Positions 38,121 to 47,989 of a stretch of 64,000 bases of DNA are shown piece by piece. The notes beneath the pieces are model-generated. The model was not told the origin of the DNA, did no database searches, and was given only the letters and a program-made list of their open reading frames with translations. The DNA lies in the NCBI GenBank assembly GCA_010909165.1, contig MU008159.1:1860001-1924000 (forward strand). Reading direction: 5' to 3'. Position numbers and translations under genes: made by a program. Numbering within the stretch: position 1 is the stretch's first letter; the number at the start of each line of letters is the position of its first letter. This DNA is from Anthoceros angustus (lineage: Eukaryota > Streptophyta > Anthocerotopsida > Anthocerotales > Anthocerotaceae).

Positions 38121-39370
38121 CTGCTACCGACAGAGAGCGTGGCGGACGCGGCGCCACGCGCAGGACGATCCGAGGCGGCGAGGTGGATGGTCGCGCCGGG
38201 CGGCGGCGGAGGAAGGGCGGCGGCGGAGGAAGGGCGGGCAGATGATGCGCCGCGGCGACGCAGCAATGTTCGCGCGGCCGACCGGAGGTTGCAGCGGGTG
38301 GTCATCGGGCGGCGGTGGCGCCGACTGCCCGGCGCGAACGCCGCCTCGCCGGAAGGCGCCAATGCGAACGACGATCGGCACATGCGCGGACGGCGGGGCG
38401 GAGGAGGCCGTGGAAGCGGCGGTGGCTCGCGAAGCCGGGCGGCGGCGGCGGAGGAGGAGTGGGAGAGTCCCGGCAAATCCACTCCACGACTCCGCATGTG
38501 CGAGCGTACATGGCATACCGGGAGGGCGAAATGTGGCACGATGCGGTCCGGGAAATGGGTACTCATGGTATTGGAGGTTCCGATTGTCCGCAATGCACAA
38601 AGATTTCATTTTCCCGTGGAGAGGATCGACAGGCCTACCATTGAGGTCTGGGTTGGAGGTGGAGTCAAGGTGCCTTTGGCATTGCGCACGCCTTGGGCAC
38701 GGAATGCCGGAACGCGCTAAAGAATCGGCATGGCACGTTGGTGCCGTTGTGGATGCAATTCGCGAAGAGCCGGGATTGCACCGCGTTCGACCATCGAGAT
38801 AGGAACGCCATGACCATGCTCGTGAGAAGTCAATGGAGGCTTCGTGGGAGTTTTCACAGAGAAGGACGCCTTTTTCGCAATCACCGCTGCTCAAAGTGGA
38901 GGAAAAGCAGTTGGATGGCACCCTATGGTCGCAGTGGAGGGAATGATAGCGATGGATGTTCTGCAATCGGAGAAGTGGAGTTGGAAGCTAGTGGTGAGGG
39001 CGGTTGGGCCGGAATGGGACCGGCGTCACATGTGCCTGTGGACTGGGCCACAAGCGGCAGTGGAACATGCAGTGAGGCTCGTTTGTCGGCAGGTGGGGAC
39101 ATTGAGCATCCTCCCCAGGGAGTTGGATCAACACAATTTTTTTGTGGGGCGCCGTTCATTGCCGTTCGTGTACAACAGGACGGAGCATTTCATATGTTAC
39201 TTGGACTTCGAAACGAACTAAGAGGGAGTATTCCAAAAACTGGAAGCATGTGACCTGATCATCAGGGCATGCCACACAATGGGGGTCGCACGGGATACGC
39301 CCTGATAGCTGGAAGATCCCATGCCTTTTGTTCGCACCGAGGACCGTCGTGGAACCCTGCGCATTGAGGT
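36450..39370. repeat. 2.05-kb direct duplication
   Basis: TCCCGGCAAATCCACTCCAC is at about 36446 and 38468, CATGGTATTGGAGGTTCCGA at 36541 and 38564, GATGCAATTCGCGAAGAGCC at 36732 and 38752, and AGCTGGAAGATCCCATGCC at 37261 and 39306. The second copy keeps one frame open longer (38844-39221). Confidence 0.8.
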
Positions 39371-39460
39371 AAGAGTTCTGCCCGGTTTGCGGGCGAACAA
39401 GAGTGAAGATAGGAGGCGGCCATCGCTAATTGTCGATGCTGCGTAAGCGGGGAAGTGTGT
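38844..39460 (+). pseudogene. Unidentified decayed reading frame in the large element
   Basis: A frame of 125 aa (38844-39221) has a protein-like composition: GVFTEKDAFFAITAAQSGG, EGMIAMDVLQSEKWSWKLVV, RELDQHNFFVGRRSLPFVYN and EHFICYLDFETN. After the TAA the same frame continues past one more double stop (TGA TAG at 39302-39307) with EGVFQKLEACDLIIRACH and PMPFVRTEDRRGTLRIEVRV, to a stop near 39460. The related copy at 36820-37320 is broken by more shifts. I recognise no family. It may be the relic of a protein once encoded by the element. Confidence 0.35.
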
Positions 39461-39599
39461 TTGCACGCGGCGAGCGGCCCATTCTAGATTGTTCACATAC
39501 GGACGGTGTGTTTGGTGCGTGCTGGTTTGGAAGTGTTCTGGAGTGCACTTGTTGCACTTCAAACAATGAATGAAATGCGGAACGAAAAGTAAACCGTGA

Positions 39600-41690
39600 T
39601 AGCTACGGGCGCTTTGCCGAACTTCTGCGGCATCTACCTCTGCAGATCACGCGGTGTGGAAACCCCGAAGCGCTTGAAGCTGGCGGACCGTCCGTGGAAC
39701 AAAAATCGGAGTGGGCATACGCTAACGGTGATCGATCCACTGTCTGAAACCCTTGGCTGGACATGCCATTACTCGGGCGGAAAGTGTTAGGAGGATCGAA
39801 ATCGGTGCCGTCACGAGAGGTGCATTTGGGGTTTGAAGCGGGAGGAAGGCGCATGGGCAGGAAAAGCGCTCCCACATGGAGTAGGCGCGAGGTCAGGAGG
39901 TGTTGAGGCCACCGAGTCTCCACTTGGCCATCACGTGGGGCAAAAGCGGCGGTGAAGGGTGCCCATGGGGCCGCAGCGCGGCCCGAGCAGGGGCGAAGGA
40001 GGAAGATGGTGGGCGGTCGCGGCCCAGCATCGAGGTCATGGCGGAAGCCCATCATCATGCGACGGTGAAAACTTGAGGCAATTCTCGTGCGAGGAGCCGT
40101 GGGGATGAGGGCTGGAAGGTGGAGATGAAGGGATGCATAGGAGCGGGGTCTTGCGCACCATAAGCGCACTGATTTGGCGGTGCGGCACACAGGGGAGACC
40201 ATTGAAAGGCCTACCAGCGGAGCTAGGCTGCGGCTTGAGCACGGTGACGAGGCTCTGCACGCCACTGCATGGCGCGGTGTATGGGAGGTTGTCCGTGGAG
40301 GAGGTGTGCCGATTGCCACGCACACACCCATCACCCGGCCGGCGTGAAAATCGATTCGTGCGAGGCGGGCTGGATGGAATCGAAATCCCAGGAGGCGTCA
40401 CAGGCTGATGCGGCCGGAGCACATGGCACGGCAGTCGGCGATGCGCATCCGCGCGTCGATACACCAATGCGACACCCATGTACATGTGGCATATGGATTG
40501 TAAGTGCGTGAGAGGGGGTATGCGATGTTCGCGGGTTCGCGTTCGAGGAAGAAGTGATTGCGGGAGTTGTGCAATCGGGCTGCATGGTTGCCTTGTCGCG
40601 ACTTATGACAAGATGTACCAATTCTACTTGAGTGCATGGGGCCATAGATGGGGCAACCCATTCGTCCACAGTTGGTCTTGGAGGATAAGCGAGGCGGCGA
40701 TTTTCAACGCCTATGTGGAAGCGGTGAGGAAGTTTGGGCATCGCGGATTCGGTCGGACTACAGCGAGCACAACCTAATAAGGCGGATATGAACCGGCGAG
40801 GCCAAGGGCACATGGAAGCAACTTCATCCGCGGCCCCTCTGTGCACAACCAGGTAAAAGGTAGGAGGTAGGTCTGCGTTTTCCTTATATGCGTGTGGTGA
40901 AGTCGATGAATGCGGGATTGTTGCAGAGGATTGAGCATTTATGGCGGTCCTTGGGAGAGAAGTGGGCGTTCCTCTACAAGGGGTACATGATGGATATGGT
41001 GAGGAGCAGCGAACTGGACATCACCAACCCCGCACATCCATTCCACCGCGTGACCTTCATGCCACGATGAGGCGGAGCTCGGCGTTGGAGGCGGTATGGA
41101 ATAGGCACGGGTGCGGAAGATCGGGCGGCAGCGAGACATTCCGGCCATGTGCACGCTGTCGCATTCAAGAAGAAGGTCGACTACAAGGGTGGGTGCACCA
41201 CCCGCATATGGGGTGAGGAGGGGCGATGGCGAGGAGTTCGATGTGGGTGGCCCTCGGTATGCACAAAGCGTGGCCCCGAGATGCCACCACTCGGTGACAT
41301 AAATTCTGGTGAGCAAGCTGCACATCCATTTATTTTTTATGCAGTTCTGACATTGTGGAGGCGGGGAGGGCATCGCGCCATATGTGCGAGCAGAGGCCCG
41401 AATCGTATGGGCCCGCTGCATGGGTTGTCACGAGGAAGCTGCAGATGGCGAGGACAATGCATATGCAAAGGATTGCGGGACATGGACTTCCTCCGGACAT
41501 GTATCGGTGCACATGGCACTAACAACACTCTGCGAGTGCAGGAGCACGAGGGGCGCATTGCGAATACCTCCACCGGTGGGCGGGAAGCCACCGTGGGCGT
41601 GGGCCAGCCATCACCTGCTGCGGTCTATGGTGCACGAGGTGTGAGGCGTGTGGCCCAGTTGCGGCCCTTAGGAGTGAGCTAGGTGTGGGC
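39600..41690 (+). other. Right-end part of the element, fragments of coding-like sequence
   Basis: Not obviously repeated within the window. Two stretches look coding-like on the plus strand: about 40590-40770 (KMYQFYLSAWGHRWGNPF, WRISEAAIFNAYVEAVRKFG) and 40888-41070 (GLLQRIEHLWRSLGEKWAF, MMDMVRSSELDITNPAHPF). Stops and shifts separate them and no domain is recognised. Confidence 0.3.
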
Positions 41691-41702
41691 TGAGAAAAGT
41701 GT

Positions 41703-41782
41703 TTGTCGCTCACCATGACACAAGTGACATTTGTCGCTCACCATGACACAGGGCGGTGACATTTGTCGCTCACCATGACACA
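41703..41782 (+). repeat. Three copies of a 20-bp word
   Basis: TTGTCGCTCACCATGACACA occurs at 41703-41722, 41731-41750 and 41763-41782, perfect each time, separated by 8 and 12 bases. It sits about 500 bp inside the right terminus. Such subterminal repeats are often transposase binding sites in TIR transposons; here that is inference. Confidence 0.85.
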
Positions 41783-42266
41783 GGAGGCGGTGACAATTTG
41801 GATTTGTTTGTTCGTTTTGAGAGTTGAGCGGTGGTGGCTTTGTTGTGGTGGAATGTAAATTTGGTTGTGTGAAGATGGTGTGCGCTACATGAGGCTGTAT
41901 GGCTGGCCTTGTGCGCCTGACGCCTTTGGATGGGCTGCGATAGCCCGGTAGCGTACATGGCGCTATGGGCACAAGGGCACATGCTGCGCGCATACAGCCC
42001 TGTCTCCCTCCTATCTCCCATAAAGCCACGGTGGCGGTTCGTGATGGCGGCGGGCGAGATGGGGTCATGCGAATGGATGTCCGATGGCCCATGCCCTCAC
42101 ACTAAAAGCGAAAACATTGTGTGTCACAACCACAAAAGATTCGACACAAACACCACATGTAGTCGAGATCGGGACCACGAGGCCGGGCCGATGTCGTCAA
42201 GTGTAACGAGTTTTCGCCGTATGCGGCGGAAAACTTCTTTGGTCACAATGGAAAAAAACCCTAAAG
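41783..42266. other. Right subterminal region of the element
   Basis: No gene. Mixed composition, with less GC than the interior. T-rich GGGTTTTTTTCC (minus strand) sits just inside the right inverted repeat. Confidence 0.4.
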
Positions 42267-42294
42267 GGCTTCCTGACGAGATCGGTATTCCATA
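42267..42294 (-). repeat. Right 28-bp terminal inverted repeat
   Basis: Perfect reverse complement of 14448-14475. The outer flank is CACAAG at 42295-42300. Just inside, on the minus strand, it reads CTTTAGGGTTTTTTTCC, which includes one plant telomere-type TTTAGGG unit. Confidence 0.85.
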
Positions 42295-42300
42295 CACAAG

Positions 42301-43820
42301 CTGTGGGGTTGGATGCCTTGTCTTCCTCCTTCAGGCAGACCGCACACCTATGAAAAGATCCTTGAGTGCCTCAATTTGAGAATCAAACAACCAGTTATCC
42401 TAGGCGTCGTCAAAAAACAGGGCACTCAGCTCTGGAAAACTCCTCAACACAACACAGATTGTACTGTAAGACCACTACATATATAATCTCTGCATTTGGT
42501 ATAATTTCAAGGATTATAAATTATTCTCGATTTTTAAAAATTACTAGGTATATATATAAGTTTCCAATTAGAGAGGGATAATTGTGATGAATGTTTGCTC
42601 TCCACAACTGGAGAGACAAGCTTCTCCGGGTGTCTTATCCCCAATCCCACAATGGAGTTCCAGGCGCACCAGGAGCACTCCCTGCAGCTTTGATGTCATC
42701 CGTGATTCCACCTGGTGCGCCCCGGAAGCCTGGCCCCGCGTCGCGTTCCTCCGGCCTGCCCCAGCCCCGGTCTACTCCCAAGCCCACAGCCATAGCCAGC
42801 CACATCCGTCCCCCAGCACCACCCTCACCCGAGACGTCAACACACACAGATGTCACAATGCAGGAAACAAGAAACACTGCCCACGACCTGTCGGAGGAGG
42901 ACCCGGACTCATCTCCGTCCGAGTGGGAGGACGACGACGAGGATTTCGACCCGACCCCAGATCCGTGGTCGTCTCCCCAGCATCCCGGCGCCGTCCGGGG
43001 CTCGGGTCTGCCCGTGCAGCAGGCGCACGCTCGCCTGCACCCCGGGACAGATCTCCTGTTGCCGTGGCACCTCCAACCCGCGCTGGGATGGCGGCGGCCG
43101 CACTGACCTCTGCGCAGGCGTTAACCCCGGCGCCCACACCCATCGCTGCATCGCGGCCTGCATCTGCCGTGTACGCCCGGGGGTCCCCTCACCGGACGCC
43201 ATCGCGTCCTGTGCGGGCAGGGGCCACCGCCGACTGCCTCATCGATCTCGTGCAGCCGGGGTGGCCCCCCAACAACCTGGTTGATCTTGACGTGGGCGTG
43301 GGCGTGGGCAGACCCGGTGGCCCTCGATGCAGATTGCTCTTGCGTTGCGTTAGCGAGGAGGACGGATTGCATTGTCGCGGACGGGGAAGCCAAGAGCCAG
43401 GGCTCGGACCATGGAAATCCACGTCAGGGCCACAACGGCATTTATGCACCGCTTGCAAAACCAGGCTGCTGGCCGGCGAAACTCGGGTTTTTTGGCTCTT
43501 TGCTCTTTTGTGGCGGTGACCGGGCTCGTGGCAGGTCACCGCCGTGGAGCCGTGGACGCGGCCGGTCGCAGGAGGGCGCACAATTTCGACCCCCCGCAGT
43601 GTCGTTGTGTCGTCGTAGGTTTAGCTCCGGTTAGCCGGTTGGCCATGGGGACCTGCCCTGCCCTGTTTGTGAAGAGCAGATCCAGATTTCTGCTGCCATT
43701 TTGTTTTTCTTCAATGGAAATGTGGCCTGCTTTCCGTACCGTTACATCTATAGCACTAAAGGAACACACTCTGCAAAACGCAAGTGAAGAGAGCTTTCAA
43801 CAATCCTATCAAGGATTGTG
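42301..43820 (+). other. GC-rich island with an unassigned open frame
   Basis: After 290 bp of AT-rich flank, 42591-43106 is open on the plus strand (171 aa). It is Pro/Ser-rich with an acidic run (SEWEDDDEDFDPTPDPW) and no recognisable domain. Frames overlap on both strands to about 43630. It could be a retroelement ORF1 fragment or non-coding GC-rich sequence. The evidence does not decide. Confidence 0.25.
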
Positions 43821-45425
43821 AGTGGCTTTTGGATATGGTAGAAATGTTCACCCTTTTAGGCTGCATACTGATCAGATCCCAATAATCTTGGATACAATAC
43901 AAAGCTTACGGAAAGCTGTATTTCTGGGTCTTTTTTCTAAAATAAAATACAATTACAGTAAGATAATACATGAAAATTCATTTTCAGCCCTGTATCGCAA
44001 ATACATCCTCGTCCATATGAGGTTAATAGTAATTATATGAGAATATATATAATAAATTTCAAATTTATCATGGAGATAAATTTGTTATCAAACATGTTTA
44101 GCAGTCAACAAAGGGTATAGAGCGTGGTTAGATTATTACATATGTTTGTTGATAAACCTAAAACTTAAACCCTTGTTGTAATTATGTAGGGAGTGCGTGT
44201 CATTTACATTTATATATATTGCACGAACGTGAAAGTTAATGAGATGGTTGTTCAAATTCATTTTCCTTCTTACATATCGTTAGATTGGAGTTCAAGTTCA
44301 TGCGACAGGAACTCACAATAGCATCCAATGTGTATAAGGCATAAACAAAAGTAGCAACACATATAATTTATACACATCATATTAGGTAGGTTACTTGCTC
44401 TTATATGTATAAATATCTTATAGAAATTGCTATACTCTACAAATATATTAACACTAGAATCACTGAATGGCATGTTTTATCAATTGCTCTAATAATATGT
44501 AAGTTACTTGATGATCGGTTTAGCTACATGAGATAGAGAAAAGCCATGCATCGTGATCTTGTATTTCTTGTCACAAAATCAGTAATGTCCTACCTTCTCT
44601 TATTTTGGCTTCATGTGTTTATCCTTTATCATACTTAGTATTCAATATCACCCTAGGGCCTTAGTATTCATCTAATTCTTTTTGCTTACCAGCTTTGGTG
44701 TTAATTTAGTACCTGCTGTCACCTCAAGGCGTTGGTGTTCATCTAATACTTTCGATGATGTCTCTAAGGGAATCAACAGTTGAGTTAATCAACTTTAAAT
44801 TGTTCTGCAAAAGTTCATGTGCATATTTCAGTGACATACACTCACACACTAAAAGAATCAACCGTTGAGTTAATCAACTTTAAATCGTTCTACAAAAGTT
44901 CATGTGCAGATTTCAGTGGGATACACTCACACACAACATTATGCATCTCTTACAAGCATAATAGGCTAACAAGTGTAGATTTGTACGTACCTCTCTAGAG
45001 GTACAAGGTTTCTTTTGTAGAAAATTTATTTGTTGGTTTTTGGATGTCGTATTGTATCCAAACCTTGTCCGTTGGTTTGTCATGAGTTTTGTCAATTGGG
45101 TTACCATTGCACGTTCCAACTCTGGGAGTCCTGCATAAGACAATCTAACTCGGGTCAGGTTTGTCTTGATGGGTAAGTAATGGAAATACTTCATACGGGA
45201 GATATATTCATGATCTTACTTGGTAAATCGTGTAAATTACAATTTAAGGAAATCAATGAGTCCATCAATATTGGAATATTCGCCTCAATTATTTCAGCTC
45301 GCCACCTATATGATTAGAAACATACATGCACTTGTGACTGGTTGAAAATTCTCGTCTCTCTCTGAGAATCCTCACATTCACAAGCATGCATGCAAATATG
45401 TGCCCTCGTATACTCATCCAATTTC
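43821..45425. other. AT-rich, non-coding
   Basis: No supported gene. Many stops in all frames. One short tandem duplication is listed separately at 44771-44940. Confidence 0.5.
44771..44940. repeat. 85-bp tandem duplication
   Basis: AATCAACAGTTGAGTTAATC at 44771 and AATCAACCGTTGAGTTAATC at 44856 start two copies. Both continue through AAAGTTCATGTGCA to ATACACTCACACAC with few substitutions. Confidence 0.85.
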
Positions 45426-46460
45426 TTACCATGTGCCTTGAAGTGGCTTGGTCCCAAGGGCATGCTCCATTTCCATCATTTCCTCGGTGCTTGTTCTAAC
45501 AGATAATATAATATTCTTGCATGTTTGATGATAAATTAACTTATCAAAGGTGGTCATCTCCCTAGCAAGATCCTCATAAGAAGCACACTCAAGGGTGGTC
45601 TCCATAATGTTCACAAAGTCCGAAATCTTCTCTAATCTCTTCTGTATTTGAAACACATGTATACATTACTTACATAGCGATATTATATATGGATATTATA
45701 TATGATCAATCAGGTGCTGAGCACGGCAGAACAATGCACCTTTAACCTTTGAAAATTCTATAGTACCTTACAAAGTTGAGCCCAATCCTCAAAAACTTGA
45801 CTATCATATTTATCAATGTCACATTCAAGTAACCATTCTAGCCTTATAATGGCTAATTGTAGCTCATCCAACATCTGTAATTGTGATTTCAATAATCTCC
45901 CGTCTCCTAGCAGGTATGTGAATTTCAAATCTACTACACAACACAGAATTTGGTTTGAGGCTCTCACAATTGTGTATTACATATGTTTGCTCCATGAAAT
46001 TTGCATAGGTCAACAAGAATGAGCTCACCTAATGGATGAGCAGTCTTGCTCGCCTTATTATGTAAGGATCGATACATGCCACTAATACGTCGATATGTTC
46101 TCATTAGAAACCTAACGTCCTCTACAAATAGTATAATACAGATATAGGTGTCACCAATCTTTTCATAAGCTTTCTCCAATTGCGATCTATGTGGAACAAG
46201 TGTACAGACCATATCAATAGACTTATCATGTCGTGCTATCCCTCCAACATAATTCAAATAGCCCCAAACCTTGGTGCAAGTATTCAATTAGCTCACCTTG
46301 TGGGTGCCACAATAGTGTCCTGAATTGTTGCATCCAATATGTCATGGCATTCGAGAGATTCTACTCCAAGCGCTTTCATACCCTCCACCAATCTCGGGAA
46401 GAACTTTATCATACCAGCCACCGATTCCCCCAATTCCCGGAACCGCTCAAGTGCATCCAT
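45426..46460 (-). pseudogene. Unidentified multi-exon helical protein gene, probably broken
   Basis: Several minus-strand blocks read as protein. 46460-46297 starts MDALERFRELGESVAGMIKF and ends with a GT donor. 46270-46030 has WGYLNYVGGIARHDKSIDMV and LEKAYEKIGDTYICIILFVE, also ending at GTGAGC. 45967-45758 has LLKSQLQMLDELQLAIIRLE, and 45656-45426 has KRLEKISDFVNIMETTLECA. All are Leu-rich and helical, without a signal peptide or known motif. The gap between the first two blocks is only about 27 bases and carries stops in the read frame, so it is too short for an intron. A deletion or decay is likely. I do not recognise the family. Confidence 0.35.
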
Positions 46461-46499
46461 GTGTGACCTACAAACCTACAACCATCAACTCTGGTTGAT

Positions 46500-46760
46500 C
46501 TCACGGTTGTAGGCGGAAGTGCTGGTTGTACACCTCTAGAGACAATGGTTTGTCATTAGGCTAGTGTCCTTGTACACCTCTAGAGAAAATGGTTTGACAT
46601 CATGCTATTGTCCTGGTCTCAATACTTTTATCATGCCACTAATTTATACTTCCTCTCAGTGAGATGATACTCATTAACTTATGGTTTTATCATGCTACGA
46701 GTTAACACTTCCTCTCAATGAAATAATTCTCATTAACTTATGTTAATCAGGTATAGAAAC
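46500..46760. repeat. Two short tandem duplications
   Basis: TGTACACCTCTAGAGA-AATGGTTTG occurs at about 46527 and 46572. TTATCATGC with ACTTCCTCTCA-TGA and CTCATTAACTTATG occurs at about 46628 and 46691. Confidence 0.75.
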
Positions 46761-46799
46761 ACCACACTGTATAAATAAAAGTTTTTATTAGTATTATAA

Positions 46800-47580
46800 T
46801 TAGGAATTCCAACACAGTTGAAGTTGAATTGCCAAGAGTCGACAGTCGACACGGGACGGGACGGGACGGATGTGAGTCTAATCGAGGTTTATACCGTCGC
46901 CTTCTACCCCGGCTGCTGCTCCGACCTCGGATTCGGCGATTCGGCCTCGTCGCCTCCAGCTACTGGCGCAACTCCCGCGAAATCCAGCTGCACGTCGGGA
47001 CATCCGACTCCTCCTTCTCGAACTGTCAGACCCAGACCCGCAGCAGCAGAACACCGCCGTCGCCAGCCCCTACTTCCCTCGTCACCTTCCCGACCTACAC
47101 CTCCGCCCCGCACTCCTTGGACGCCTACTTCCAGACCTGGCCCTCGTCCAACTGCGCCTTCCCGTTCACGGGTGCCATGCGGGCCGCCGACATCCAGGCG
47201 CTCGCCTTCTTCCTCGTCAAGCTTGCATGAATGGCTTCCCGTCCTCGCCTCGGGAAGCTAAGCAAAGCAACACATCACCGTCGTCTGCACTGCTTGTTTC
47301 ATCAGCACGTACATACACAGTGTGATGAATTCTGATGAGCACGTAGATACATATTATCTTCGTATCAGTGTCGATTGAAGTTCCTTCGCTGCGTAGCCAC
47401 GTCTCTTCCAACTTTGATCTACCAGCACACAATATTCCACACCATAGGTATTTGCTTCTAAGCTCCGTCTGACCTGCTCATTCCCCTCTCGCTGGATCTC
47501 CCTCTCTCGGATGAAGCAAGTCGTTCCGCTCTGATGGCGGGATCCGCCCATCCCCCGTCCCCCGGCTCATTGCGGTGTCC
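46800..47580. other. GC-rich patch without an assigned gene
   Basis: 46818-47261 is open in two plus frames, both Pro/Ser/Arg-rich, with no recognisable domain. The sequence includes a (GGGAC)n-like tract at about 46850-46868. I see no supported gene up to 47580. Confidence 0.3.
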
Positions 47581-47582
47581 CT

Positions 47583-47657
47583 GGACTGTCCCACGAAACA
47601 ACGCTCTTTGCCTGCGTACTTGCCGCTGGAAAAGAGCGTTGTTTCGTGGGAGAGTCC
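47583..47657. repeat. 27-bp-arm hairpin (foldback)
   Basis: Arms 47583-47609 and 47631-47657 are reverse complements with one internal mismatch; the core is CCCACGAAACAACGCTCTTT. The loop is 21 bases. The size fits either a small foldback element or a microRNA-like precursor. No flanking duplication is seen. Confidence 0.9.
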
Positions 47658-47989
47658 TCCTTGCAGACCACTGCAGACGTGATTGGATAACCTCACGTTA
47701 CAAGGTCACGCAAGTGAGGAGAATCCAACATGGAGATGGCGGGCAGAGACATGCGTTTCTTGTCACATTCGGCCTCAGCTATCCGCGATGCACCAGAATT
47801 TGAACGAAGCCTGCCTACCATACCTGATTCCTTGCGGCCAGTCCCGGCTTTCGACCCTAGGTCTCAGCCAGACAAGTATGTAGGTACAAGAAGTGCTGAG
47901 AGACACGATTCAACAACGCTGGAGACATCCAAAGTAGATTACAAGTAGTCTGTATGTACCTCTTTGATGACCTTAACCACGCCAATTTT

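Larger units (their letters stand above)
14448..42294. mobile_element. 27.8-kb inverted-repeat-bounded GC-rich element
   Basis: A perfect 28-bp inverted repeat sits at 14448-14475 (starts TATGGAATACCGATCTCG) and 42267-42294. Both ends are bordered by the same six bases, CACAAG (14442-14447 and 42295-42300), as expected of a target-site duplication. Inside the ends a weaker likeness continues (T-rich tracts followed by C/T-ATT). The interior is mostly GC-rich, made of many direct duplications of 0.4-2 kb, with two AT-rich satellite fields in opposite orientation. No transposase, recombinase or polymerase is recognised. Long open frames inside are composition artefacts or decayed. It could be a giant non-autonomous TIR transposon or a nest of insertions inside one. 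The superfamily is unknown. Confidence 0.6.

Noticed and set aside
41703-41782. CRISPR-like array
   Set aside because: Only three 20-bp repeats with 8- and 12-base spacers in a plant genome; unrelated to CRISPR.
14448-42294. Polinton/Maverick identity for the large element
   Set aside because: The 6-bp duplication would fit, but the ends do not start with AG, the inverted repeats are short, and no polymerase B, integrase, ATPase or capsid gene can be seen.
14448-42294. Mutator-like (Pack-MULE) identity for the large element
   Set aside because: GC-rich captured sequence would fit, but the direct repeat is 6 bp rather than about 9, the ends are only 28 bp, and no captured host gene is recognised. 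It is left open rather than assigned.
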